From Syntrophomonas sp. (GTDB taxonomy: Bacteria; Bacillota; Syntrophomonadia; Syntrophomonadales; Syntrophomonadaceae), in assembly GCA_003558625.1 (NCBI GenBank), contig PWPP01000107.1, positions 1 to 25,762 of the forward strand: DNA of 25,762 bases, in the 5' to 3' direction. Numbering within the stretch: position 1 is the first letter of the stretch; each line of letters begins with the position of its first letter. The notes under the pieces are model-generated. The model saw only the letters and a program-made list of their open reading frames with translations. It had not been told where the DNA came from and made no database searches. Positions 7,261 to 14,216 of the stretch are shown in pieces. Made by a program: the position numbers and the translations under genes.

Positions 7261-8550
7261 GTGGCGGAAAGAAAGTTAAAGTTTGATACCCTGCAGGTCC
7301 ATGCCGGGCAGAAACCGGACCCCACTACAGGAGCCCGGGCGGTACCGATTTATCAAACTACCTCGTATAATTTTGACGGGGTGGATCATGCAGCCAAGTT
7401 ATTTGCCCTCAAAGAGCCGGGGAATATTTATACCCGGATGATGAATCCGACCACCGATGTTATGGAAAAAAGGGTTGCTGCTTTAGAAGGGGGAATCGGA
7501 GCTTTGGCAGTGGCTTCGGGCTCGGCGGCGATAACCTATGCTATTTTCAATATTGCAGGGGCGGGAGATGAGATCGTTGCTGCAAGCACCTTATATGGGG
7601 GGACGTATAATCTTTTTGCCCTGACCCTTCCCCGATTAGGGATCAAAACCATTTTTGTGGATCCCGATGATCCGGAAAATTTCAGGCAAAAGATAACGGA
7701 AAGAACCAAAGCCATATTTATCGAAACCATCGGTAATCCCGGGCTGAATATAATAGACATGGAAGCAGTGGCGGACATAGCACATGCTCATGGAATACCT
7801 TTAATCGTAGATAACACCTTTGCCACCCCTTATCTTTGCCGCCCGATAGAGTTTGGAGCCGATATTGTCGTCCATTCTGCTACCAAGTTTATCGGAGGAC
7901 ACGGGACTTCTATCGGTGGCATTATTGTTGATTCCGGAAAATTTGACTGGGTTTCCAGTGGCAGGTTTCCGGGGTTTACAGAGCCTGATCCCAGCTATAA
8001 CGGATTGCAGTATGCCGAAACGTTTGGAGATGCTGCTTATATTGTCAAGGCCCGGGTCCAGTTGTTGCGAGATATGGGAGCGGCTTTAAGTCCTTTTAAC
8101 GCGTTTCTCTTTTTGCAGGGACTGGAAACCCTTTCCTTAAGGGTGCAAAAGCATGTGACCAACACTCTTCAGATCACGAGGTTCTTGCAACAACATCCCC
8201 GGGTCAGCTGGATTAAATATCCGGGATTGAAAGAAGACCGGTATCATCATTTAGCCCGGAAATATCTACCCCGGGGTGCAGGTTCTATTTTTGTGTTTGG
8301 CATTGAAGGCGGATTTACTGCTGCGAAAACCTTTATTTCCAACTTGAAGATATTTTCTTTGCTGGCCAATATTGCTGATGCTAAATCTTTGGTGATTCAT
8401 CCTGCCAGTACAACCCATGCCCAGCTTTCAGCAGCCCAGCAGCAGGCAGCCGGAGTTACACCTGATATGATCCGGTTATCTATCGGGATAGAAGATGCGG
8501 AAGATTTAATATTTGATTTAGAGTTGGCTTTACAGCAGGCAGCCTATTAA
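7261..8550 (+). CDS. metY: O-acetylhomoserine aminocarboxypropyltransferase (sulfhydrylase), MetY
   Basis: This is a cytosolic PLP enzyme of the Cys/Met-metabolism family that makes homocysteine from O-acetylhomoserine and sulfide. It has 429 residues, the usual MetY length, longer than cystathionine synthases and lyases (about 380). Motifs are VHAGQKPDPTTGARAVPIYQ near the N-terminus, YTRMMNPT, ASGSAAITYA, and the PLP lysine Lys209 in SATKFIGGHGTSIGG. Near the end comes the family run KSLVIHPASTTHAQL. The start is GTG with AAAGGAG nine bases upstream. It begins 130 bases after nifS, in a gap where I saw no riboswitch or convincing promoter, and is closely followed by larE and cysK. Together they form a sulfide-assimilation set. 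Substrate choice of acetyl- over succinyl-homoserine is by family inference. Confidence 0.93.
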   Translation: MAERKLKFDTLQVHAGQKPDPTTGARAVPIYQTTSYNFDGVDHAAKLFALKEPGNIYTRMMNPTTDVMEKRVAALEGGIGALAVASGSAAITYAIFNIAGAGDEIVAASTLYGGTYNLFALTLPRLGIKTIFVDPDDPENFRQKITERTKAIFIETIGNPGLNIIDMEAVADIAHAHGIPLIVDNTFATPYLCRPIEFGADIVVHSATKFIGGHGTSIGGIIVDSGKFDWVSSGRFPGFTEPDPSYNGLQYAETFGDAAYIVKARVQLLRDMGAALSPFNAFLFLQGLETLSLRVQKHVTNTLQITRFLQQHPRVSWIKYPGLKEDRYHHLARKYLPRGAGSIFVFGIEGGFTAAKTFISNLKIFSLLANIADAKSLVIHPASTTHAQLSAAQQQAAGVTPDMIRLSIGIEDAEDLIFDLELALQQAAY

Positions 8551-8557
8551 AGTAAAC

Positions 8558-9370
8558 ATGAACAAAGAAAAGAAATATAACGAATTAAAGAGAATACTCC
8601 TGAAGTTCCAAGGTCAGGGTCTATTTATTGCTTATTCAGGGGGCATGGACAGCACCTACTTATTGCAGGCAGCCGTTAGTATATTGGGGCCGGATGTAAC
8701 GGCTATAACGTTTGTTTCTGCCGTTTTTCCCCGGCATGAATTACTTCAGGCCCAAGGACAGGCGCAACGGATAGGGGCAGAGCATCATTTGCTGTACTAT
8801 GATATTTTTAGTCATCGCGAATTTGTCGACAATCCACCCCAACGTTGTTATATCTGCAAGAAAGTATTGTTTTCAGTATTGATAGAGGCTGCCCGGGCAA
8901 GAAAAATCATTAATATCGCGGATGGTACCAATGTGGATGACCTAAAAGACAACCGGCCGGGACTTCGGGCTCTGGCAGAACTGGGAATTAAAAGTCCTTT
9001 ATTGGAAGCAAAAATGACCAAAAATGATATTCGTGAATGGTCCCGGGAACTGGGTTTGGCTACCTGGAACCAACCCCCTTCGGGTTGCCTGGCTACCAGG
9101 ATCCCGTATCACCAGACCATTACCCCGGAAAAACTAACTATGATTGATAATGCGGAACAATACCTGCGCCAGAAGGGGTTTGTACAGGTCAGGGTCCGGC
9201 ACCACGGAGATATAGCCCGGATTGAAGTAGGACCAAAGGAGAGAAAAGACTTTTTTGATCCGGTCATGATGGATGAAATCAATGCTCATATAAAAGCTCT
9301 GGGCTTTTTGTACGTGGCCCTGGACCTCAGTGGTTATAGAAGCCATAATAATGAGGCTGTGAATAAATAG
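8558..9370 (+). CDS. larE: LarE-type ATP-dependent sacrificial sulfur transferase (PP-loop family)
   Basis: This PP-loop ATP pyrophosphatase has 270 residues. The nucleotide loop SGGMDS is at residues 27-32, a Cys-x-x-Cys pair at 97-100 in RCYICKK, and Cys177 in PPSGCLATRIPY. That last position matches the cysteine that LarE of Lactobacillus sacrifices to sulfurise the nickel-pincer precursor. LarE normally acts with LarB and LarC to build the cofactor of lactate racemase LarA, but none of these is in the window. Instead the gene starts eight bases after metY and ends 11 bases before cysK, so it is probably co-transcribed with cysteine and methionine synthesis genes. The ribosome binding site is weak, so translation may be coupled to metY. 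Family membership is clear; the in vivo acceptor is open. Confidence 0.88.
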   Translation: MNKEKKYNELKRILLKFQGQGLFIAYSGGMDSTYLLQAAVSILGPDVTAITFVSAVFPRHELLQAQGQAQRIGAEHHLLYYDIFSHREFVDNPPQRCYICKKVLFSVLIEAARARKIINIADGTNVDDLKDNRPGLRALAELGIKSPLLEAKMTKNDIREWSRELGLATWNQPPSGCLATRIPYHQTITPEKLTMIDNAEQYLRQKGFVQVRVRHHGDIARIEVGPKERKDFFDPVMMDEINAHIKALGFLYVALDLSGYRSHNNEAVNK

Positions 9371-9381
9371 GAGGTAGGTAT

Positions 9382-10317
9382 ATGGTTAGCATTGCCAAAA
9401 AACTGACGGATTTGATCGGTAATACTCCCTTACTGGAGATGAAAAATTTTTGCAAACATTATGGAATAAATGCCTGTATTATGGCTAAATTAGAATATTT
9501 TAATCCCGGGGGAAGTATTAAAGACCGGATTGGGCTGGCGATGCTTCAGGTTGCAGAAGAAAAAAATATCATAAACCCCAATACGATCATCATCGAACCC
9601 ACCAGTGGCAATACGGGTATAGCGCTGGCTTTGGTGGCTGCAGCCCGCGGATACCGCTTAATCTTAACTATGCCAGATACCATGAGCGTAGAAAGAAGGA
9701 GCCTGCTGAAAGCCTTAGGGGCAGAAATCGTGCTCACCCCAGGTGTAAAAGGGATGGCGGGTGCTGTGGAAAAAGCTGAAGAACTGGCTGGTCGTACCGA
9801 GCATAGTTTCTTGCCCCAGCAGTTTAACAATCCCGCGAATCCACAAATACACCGGGAGACCACTGCCGAAGAAATCTGGCGCGATACGGGAGGGGAACTG
9901 GATATTTTTATAGCCGGAGTTGGAACCGGCGGTACCATTACCGGGGTAGGCGAAGTTCTAAAGGCCAGAAACCCGGCGATAAAAATAGTAGCGGTGGAAC
10001 CGGCCGGTTCGCCGGTGCTTTCCGGTGGACGCCCGGGGCCCCATAAAATACAGGGTATAGGGGCCGGCTTTATCCCTGGGGTATATAATGCCAAACTGGT
10101 GGATGAAGTGATTACCATAGAAAATGATGAAGCCCTTACCACGGCCCGTGATATAGCCAGAAGCGAAGGGCTGCTGGTGGGTATTTCGTCTGGAGCGGCT
10201 GCTTTTGCTGCGGTGAAATTAGCCCGCAGATCAGAAAATCGAAATAAAAGCATGGTGGTAATTTTGCCGGATACAGGGGAACGATATATATCGACGGCGC
10301 TTTTTGATACCCTATGA
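9382..10317 (+). CDS. cysK: Cysteine synthase (O-acetylserine sulfhydrylase)
   Basis: This PLP enzyme forms cysteine from O-acetylserine and sulfide. Its 311 residues are typical. The PLP lysine is Lys47 in PGGSIKDRIG, the substrate-carboxylate loop TSGNTG is at 74-79, and the phosphate-binding loop GTGGTITGVGE and the segment GISSGAA are intact. Start ATG is preceded by GGAGGT at close to ideal spacing. It is the last gene of the run beginning with the Rrf2 regulator, and a 12-base-pair hairpin follows. In firmicutes CysK can also act as co-sensor for the Rrf2 protein CymR, so shared location with an Rrf2 gene is suggestive, but that link is inference. A long open frame on the opposite strand is a shadow of this gene. 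Confidence 0.94.
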   Translation: MVSIAKKLTDLIGNTPLLEMKNFCKHYGINACIMAKLEYFNPGGSIKDRIGLAMLQVAEEKNIINPNTIIIEPTSGNTGIALALVAAARGYRLILTMPDTMSVERRSLLKALGAEIVLTPGVKGMAGAVEKAEELAGRTEHSFLPQQFNNPANPQIHRETTAEEIWRDTGGELDIFIAGVGTGGTITGVGEVLKARNPAIKIVAVEPAGSPVLSGGRPGPHKIQGIGAGFIPGVYNAKLVDEVITIENDEALTTARDIARSEGLLVGISSGAAAFAAVKLARRSENRNKSMVVILPDTGERYISTALFDTL

Positions 10318-10374
10318 TATGACAACCATTACAGCCCGGTCCCCAAAAATGCAATCCCATTTAAGAAGCGTTCA

Positions 10375-10407
10375 CCCGTGCAGGCTATAAGCTTGCACGG
10401 GCATTTT
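10375..10407 (+). terminator. Hairpin terminator after cysK
   Basis: CCCGTGCAGGCT (10375-10386) pairs with AGCTTGCACGGG (10390-10401) through 12 pairs including one G-U, with a three-base loop. A short T run follows (10404-10407), and a longer T run lies at 10421-10428. It closes the sulfur cluster on the plus strand. The weak U tract lowers confidence. On the minus strand no T run follows, so it is not clearly the rubrerythrin terminator. Confidence 0.65.
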
Positions 10408-10442
10408 CCTCAAAGGGGATTTTTTTTCAAGACAGAGTTAAT

Positions 10443-10940
10443 CTAATACGACTTAAAAACTTCACCTTTGGCACCACAAATAGGACAGCGCTCAGGAGCT
10501 TGATTTTCCGCCACATAACCACAGATTGGGCAAAGGGCAAAGGCTTCAGCGGGAAAATCGTTGTTGCCCTGCAGAGCTTGTACAGCCTTTTCAAACAATT
10601 TGGCGTGGGCTTTCTCCGCCTCATTGGCTAAATGGAAGGCGATCCGGGAAGATTTTTCATCTTCTTTTTCTGCTTGGTCAATGAACCCCGGATACATATG
10701 AGTGAATTCATATACTTCACCTTCCAGGGCACTTTGTACATTATCTAAAGAATTGCCTATGCCCCCCATTAATTCAAAATGCTTTAAGGCATTGATGGTC
10801 TCGGCTTCTGCGATGGCCTGAAATAAACGACTGATTTTATCCAAACCTTCTTTTTGGGCCTGCTTCGAAAAAGCCAGGTATTTTCTATTGGCCTGTGATT
10901 CTCCGGCAAAACCGGCCTTCAGATTCTCTTTTGTACTCAT
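10443..10940 (-). CDS. rbr: Rubrerythrin (diiron peroxidase with C-terminal rubredoxin domain)
   Basis: Rubrerythrin reduces hydrogen peroxide in the cytoplasm of anaerobes. It has 165 residues: a four-helix diiron domain, then a rubredoxin-like domain with CPIC at 137-140 and CPIC at 152-155. Diiron ligand candidates are Glu14 in FAGESQANRKY, Glu47, Glu75 and Glu78 in GEVYEF, and Glu109/His112 in EKAH. The first helix pair reads ETIN at 47-50 where the family normally has E-x-x-H, so the His that takes part in the redox-linked iron shift (His56 in Desulfovibrio vulgaris by my alignment) is Asn50 here. The start at 10940 has GGAGGTG six bases upstream; a longer in-frame extension is unlikely. 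A promoter and PerR-like box precede it. The gene is convergent with cysK. Confidence 0.95.
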   Translation of the reverse strand: MSTKENLKAGFAGESQANRKYLAFSKQAQKEGLDKISRLFQAIAEAETINALKHFELMGGIGNSLDNVQSALEGEVYEFTHMYPGFIDQAEKEDEKSSRIAFHLANEAEKAHAKLFEKAVQALQGNNDFPAEAFALCPICGYVAENQAPERCPICGAKGEVFKSY

Positions 10941-10990
10941 GGTATACACCTCCGTAATTATTAAGAGAAAAAATAGTATATAAATTTTCC

Positions 10991-11005
10991 TTTTACTTAT
11001 TATAA
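10991..11005 (-). promoter_or_regulatory. PerR-like operator overlapping the rubrerythrin -10 box
   Basis: On the minus strand these 15 bases read TTATAATAAGTAAAA, matching the PerR-box consensus TTATAATNATTATAA at about 12 of 15 positions with a perfect left half. The box covers the -10 hexamer TATAAT (10999-11004). PerR control of rubrerythrin is known in clostridia. The AT-rich setting means chance similarity is possible. Confidence 0.45.
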
Positions 11006-11029
11006 CAAATTTTGCCGGGTTTAGGGCAA
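10999..11029 (-). promoter_or_regulatory. Rubrerythrin promoter
   Basis: The minus strand carries TATAAT (10999-11004) and an upstream TTGCCC (11024-11029) separated by 19 bases, somewhat longer than ideal. It lies about 60 bases before the rubrerythrin start codon. Confidence 0.5.
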
Positions 11030-11085
11030 GAAAGAAGACTTCACTTTTCACCGGGGGTTAAAAAAGAGAGATGGGGAGAAGAATT

Positions 11086-11115
11086 TTTACCAAGACGGTT
11101 TAGACCCGTTATAAT
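11086..11115 (+). promoter_or_regulatory. Candidate degV promoter
   Basis: TTTACC (11086-11091) and a perfect TATAAT (11110-11115) are separated by 18 bases. It is divergent from the rubrerythrin promoter and about 107 bases before the degV start. A short GC hairpin, GCTGCC/GGCAGC at 11128-11144, lies in the predicted leader but has no T run, so it is not a terminator. Confidence 0.5.
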
Positions 11116-11222
11116 AACCGAATTCTTGCTGCCGAGCCGGCAGCCTGGAGATTAGAAAAAGGAAAAGAAAGGTATTATGTAGAAATAGCAATCAGGGAGT
11201 AATAACGGTTAGGAGTAAGTTA

Positions 11223-12074
11223 ATGAAGGCTAAAATAGTAACTGACAGTACGGCTTATTTGGATCCGGCGGAACGGGAAGCTCTTGATTTATCGGTTGTT
11301 CCGTTAAGTGTTCATTTTCCTGACGAATCTGCCTTGGAAACGGATATCGATGCAGATTATTTTTATAACAGAATAGAGCGGGAAGGGATTATCCCAACCT
11401 CATCCCAACCTTCCCCGGGACAGATATATGCAGTCTTCGCCGGTTTAGTCCGGCAGGGTTATGAAGTACTGGGCATATTCATTTCTTCCGCCATGAGTGG
11501 GACCTATGAATCCGCTATAAAAGCCAGCGAAATGGTAAAAGAAGAAATTCCCGGGGCTAAAATTGAAGTGCTGGATTCCCGCACCAATTGCATGGCTTTA
11601 GGTTTAATTGTACTGGAAGCTGCCCGAGCTGCAGCTGCGGGTCTGTCTTTAGAAGAGATCATGCCAGGGACTGAGAAAATGATCAAGCGCGTCCGATTCT
11701 ATTTTGTTCCTGCCAATCTGGAATACCTGAAAAAGGGAGGCCGCATCGGAGGAGCTTCGGCATTGATTGGTTCCGTATTGAATATAAAGCCAGTACTCTG
11801 GGTTGAAGAGGGTACGACCCAGGTATTTAAAAAGGTGAGGGGCTTAAGCAATGCCCTGGAAACCATCCTGCGGGTTTTGGAAGATGAAAAACAAAAAGTC
11901 GGAATCGGAGAAATTATCGTCCATTATATCCACCATGATGAAAAAGCCGTGGAGCTGGCCCGAACCATTCATGAGCGGCTGGAAATTAAAGCCAGGGTAA
12001 TGCCCATAGGACCAGTAATCGGCTTGCATGTAGGCCCGGGTGCTGTGGGCATTGTTTTCAACACCATAGAATAG
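11223..12074 (+). CDS. degV: DegV family protein (fatty-acid-binding, FakB-like)
   Basis: DegV/FakB proteins bind a single fatty acid and, with a FakA kinase, present it for phosphorylation in Gram-positive phospholipid synthesis. Its 283 residues are typical. Family motifs are the N-terminal KIVTDSTAYL, TSSQPSPGQIYAVF, the lipid headgroup loop SSAMSGTYESA, VLDSRTNCMALG, and the C-terminal YLKKGGRIGGASALIGSVLN followed by IKPVL. ATG has AGGAG seven bases upstream and its own candidate promoter. No fakA gene is adjacent, which is common for stand-alone degV paralogues. The neighbours, rubrerythrin and cbiZ, give no functional hint. Family is certain; which fatty acid it binds, or whether it partners FakA at all, is not visible. 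Confidence 0.93.
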   Translation: MKAKIVTDSTAYLDPAEREALDLSVVPLSVHFPDESALETDIDADYFYNRIEREGIIPTSSQPSPGQIYAVFAGLVRQGYEVLGIFISSAMSGTYESAIKASEMVKEEIPGAKIEVLDSRTNCMALGLIVLEAARAAAAGLSLEEIMPGTEKMIKRVRFYFVPANLEYLKKGGRIGGASALIGSVLNIKPVLWVEEGTTQVFKKVRGLSNALETILRVLEDEKQKVGIGEIIVHYIHHDEKAVELARTIHERLEIKARVMPIGPVIGLHVGPGAVGIVFNTIE

Positions 12075-12140
12075 AGTTCGAGGGCTCGGGGAGAGGTGGT
12101 TAAATATTCCGGTATTATCCGGGGGAGCCTTTGTTTACGG

Positions 12141-12175
12141 CTTTAACGTAAAGAACTGTTCTGGTTATGTTAAAG
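12141..12175 (+). promoter_or_regulatory. Long dyad upstream of cbiZ
   Basis: CTTTAACGTAA (12141-12151) pairs with TTATGTTAAAG (12165-12175) through 11 pairs including one G-U. Inside it, AGAAC and GTTCT continue the symmetry around a single T with a two-base bulge. No T run follows, so it looks like an operator or leader hairpin and not a terminator. There is no cobalamin riboswitch in front of cbiZ. Confidence 0.4.
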
Positions 12176-12228
12176 ATAAATTATAGGGCATGATTTTTCC
12201 CCCGGGACAGCGACAGGAGCGAGTGTTA

Positions 12229-12948
12229 TTGCCAAAATATATTAGCAGTTACGGCCATATAGTTTTGGAGAAGCCAAGCGGAATCTTTGTAAAATGCAAC
12301 CAGGTTATGCGAGGATATTCCACCTCTCCATTTAATGGCGGGATCAGGAATATTCAGTATGTGTTTAATCATCAGCTGAAAAGCTGGATTGAAACGTCTG
12401 CGGATTTGCCCGGAGGAAGTGTTGAAGGATATTTGCAAAAGATCGCTACCGAAAGCGGCTGGGATCACAGCCGAACCACCGGGCTCATGACAACGGCCTC
12501 GATGCAACATGCAGCCATAGTTCGTGACTGCTATAAGGATGCAGCCCTTTTTGCAGTGATTACAGCAGGTACCAGGTTTAATGCAGTCAGGGCCGGTGAA
12601 CCCGGGGCATATTATGAAATCAGCCCGGGGAGTTTTGTTCCACTGAGTGGAACTATTAATATCATTTTGATATTAGAATTTGCCTTACCCGAGGCTAGTC
12701 TGGCCCGTACGCCCATCATTATCACAGAAGCCAAGTGTGCCGCCCTGCAGGAACACCGCATACCCAGCTGTAATTCTCATGCGATCGCCACTGGGACCGG
12801 AACCGACGGGATGATTGTGCTATGTAACCCTTCGGGATCTCCCTGCTTCACGGATGTCGGCACCCATTCTAAAGTGGGCGAGTTGATTGGGCGGACTGTG
12901 TTTAAAGGGGTAATAGAAGCCCTGGAAAAAGAGGGGTCAATCCGGTAA
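12229..12948 (+). CDS. cbiZ: Adenosylcobinamide amidohydrolase CbiZ
   Basis: CbiZ cleaves the aminopropanol arm from adenosylcobinamide to give adenosylcobyric acid, letting the cell remodel scavenged corrinoids and re-attach its own nucleotide loop. Family motifs, numbered from the TTG start, are GLMTTA at 85-90, the ITAGTRFNAVRAGEPG segment, GTINI at 141-145, EAKCAAL from 167, and ATGTGTDG from 187. I chose TTG at 12229 (239 residues) because AGGAG lies nine bases upstream; the in-frame ATG at 12190 has only weak pairing and adds 13 atypical residues. A decayed btuF-like gene follows, and cbiZ is commonly found with btuFCD transporters. Its product enters the pathway just before CbiB, so it complements the synthesis genes further down. 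Family assignment is strong; the start is moderately sure. Confidence 0.9.
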   Translation: MPKYISSYGHIVLEKPSGIFVKCNQVMRGYSTSPFNGGIRNIQYVFNHQLKSWIETSADLPGGSVEGYLQKIATESGWDHSRTTGLMTTASMQHAAIVRDCYKDAALFAVITAGTRFNAVRAGEPGAYYEISPGSFVPLSGTINIILILEFALPEASLARTPIIITEAKCAALQEHRIPSCNSHAIATGTGTDGMIVLCNPSGSPCFTDVGTHSKVGELIGRTVFKGVIEALEKEGSIR

Positions 12949-12970
12949 GATTTTAGTATCGAGGGGGAAC

Positions 12971-12991
12971 CGCTTATTATTATATAAGGCG
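12971..12991 (+). promoter_or_regulatory. Imperfect dyad in the cbiZ - btuF remnant gap
   Basis: CGCTTAT (12971-12977) and ATAAGGCG (12984-12991) form an inverted repeat with one extra base on the right and a six-base AT loop. It is followed by a strong AAGGAGGG sequence at about 13005. It may be an old regulatory site or leader of the decayed btuF gene. Confidence 0.25.
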
Positions 12992-13030
12992 TTGCAGGGT
13001 GAATAAGGAGGGAGCCATAGGAGGAGGGGG

Positions 13031-13428
13031 AAAATAAGCCTGGCTATTACCATGATTTTGTTTCTGGCCATGGTTCATAGGGGTTATGGCCGGGAAGCGC
13101 ATATTCCTGCAAGGTTAGAATATTCGGATGTGTAAGGATTGTTTAGACAGAGAACTGGTAATTCCGGCGTATCCCGGGAGAATGATTTCCTTATCTCCGG
13201 CAGTGACCGAAATATTTTTTGGGCTGGATCTGGAACCCAAGCTAAAAAAGATTACGGATTAAAGTGATTATCCTGCTGAAACCCCAAATAAGCCCAGTAT
13301 GGGATGATCCCCTGTTGTCAGCGGTTCAGAGTACGTTTATTCATGATCTGATCCTTCTGGCCCGGGGGCAGTTAATCAACCACCCCCGGGAAATATTTGC
13401 TGTCCGGGATACAATAAACATAGCTTAA
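13031..13428 (+). pseudogene. btuF: Decayed BtuF-like cobalamin-binding lipoprotein gene
   Basis: Between cbiZ and the minus-strand hydrolase, three frames carry pieces of a class III substrate-binding protein. From 13031 a hydrophobic signal-like stretch reads KISLAITMILFLAMV. From 13146 another frame reads ELVIPAYPGRMISLSPAV, then TEIFFGLDLEPKLKKITD, the N-terminal BtuF/FhuD signature. It is interrupted by TAA at 13260, after which the same frame continues SDYPAETPNKPSMG, matching the family's TDYCDYP segment with the Tyr codon now a stop. From about 13306 a third frame reads DDPLLSAVQSTFIHDLIL and LARGQLINHP, matching the later TFIHDLIELAGG-type region, so the middle is deleted. Internal deletion, frameshifts and a nonsense codon make it dead. 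A vitamin B12 or cobinamide uptake role is inferred from similarity and cbiZ adjacency. Confidence 0.75.
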
Positions 13429-13436
13429 GGGATGAT

Positions 13437-14216
13437 TTATTTGCCGGTTTGCTCCAATTTGATGGAACTTTCCAGGCCGCCGAGGAAAGAAATGATTCCT
13501 TCTCCTAATGCCTGAGGATTATAGCCTCCTTCCAATATGGAGAAGAGACGGCCCCGGGCATGTTTTTGGGCAAAGGCACCCAGTAACTCACCTATATGAT
13601 AATAATCCTCGTTTTTTAGACAGCGCCCCCAATCGTTATGGTGACGGTCAAACCCTGCTGAAACGGCAATGATATCTGTTTTTTTGCCTTCAAGGAAGGT
13701 AGTCAGGTTCTTAATAAAAGCTGGCGGCGAGGTTCCTCTTATAAAATAATAGTCAACTTGGGGAATCAGGGAATAGAAGTTGCTGGTCCCATCGCCAAAG
13801 TGCAGGTCAAAATCAATAATCAGGGCGTTTTCAATGAATTTATTATGGATTAAAGACTGAACTGCTATGGCTATGTTGTTAAAGTAGCAAAAACCCCAGC
13901 ATGATGTAGGGCTGGCATGATGTCCCGGGGGACGACACAGGGCAAAAGAGAATTCGCCCTGGAGCGCAATCTGGGCTGCCTGAATACTGGAGCCGGCAGC
14001 TAAAAGGGCAATGGGATATAATTCATGATAAGATTTTACGTAATTTATATGGTTAAGACTGTGCACTCTTAATACATCCTCTTCAAGACAGGGCTCCGGT
14101 ATAATCACAGGGTACCGTTGTTGCAGTTCCCTTAATGCGTAATCAAGCCGACCGGCAGATGCAGCAGGATCGTAAATATACGAGGGCAGAAAATCCGGAT
14201 GAAATACAATTTTCAT
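13437..14216 (-). CDS. Histone-deacetylase superfamily hydrolase (AcuC/acetylpolyamine amidohydrolase-like), short form
   Basis: This is a zinc-dependent deacetylase-fold protein of 259 residues. It keeps the active-site RPPGHHA with His99/His100, the zinc ligands Asp137 and His139 in DFDLHFGDGT, Asp190 in SAGFDRHHND, and the transition-state Tyr232 in EGGYNP. Two points are unusual: the classic D-x-D-x-H-H motif has Phe in place of the second His, and the protein is about 80-110 residues shorter than AcuC or acetylpolyamine amidohydrolases, so some surface loops are missing. I chose the ATG at 14216 because AAGG lies nine bases upstream; the ATG at 14222 is only three bases from it. It stands alone, divergent from the cobT riboswitch and convergent with the btuF remnant. 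The substrate cannot be read; deacetylation of a small amine or a protein lysine is equally possible. Confidence 0.85.
   Translation of the reverse strand: MKIVFHPDFLPSYIYDPAASAGRLDYALRELQQRYPVIIPEPCLEEDVLRVHSLNHINYVKSYHELYPIALLAAGSSIQAAQIALQGEFSFALCRPPGHHASPTSCWGFCYFNNIAIAVQSLIHNKFIENALIIDFDLHFGDGTSNFYSLIPQVDYYFIRGTSPPAFIKNLTTFLEGKKTDIIAVSAGFDRHHNDWGRCLKNEDYYHIGELLGAFAQKHARGRLFSILEGGYNPQALGEGIISFLGGLESSIKLEQTGK

Noticed and set aside
9546..10325. 259-codon open frame on the minus strand over cysK
   Set aside because: It lies fully inside a highly conserved cysK gene on the other strand, is rich in Ser, Pro and Ala as expected from antisense of GC-rich codons, and has no recognisable domain or ribosome binding site.
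10941..11051. N-terminal extension of rubrerythrin by 37 residues
   Set aside because: The extension contains the promoter and PerR-like box, and the internal ATG at 10940 has a perfect ribosome binding site and the normal family N-terminus.
11128..11144. GCTGCC/GGCAGC hairpin as terminator or riboswitch before degV
   Set aside because: It has only six pairs, no T run follows, and no wider conserved RNA pattern surrounds it.
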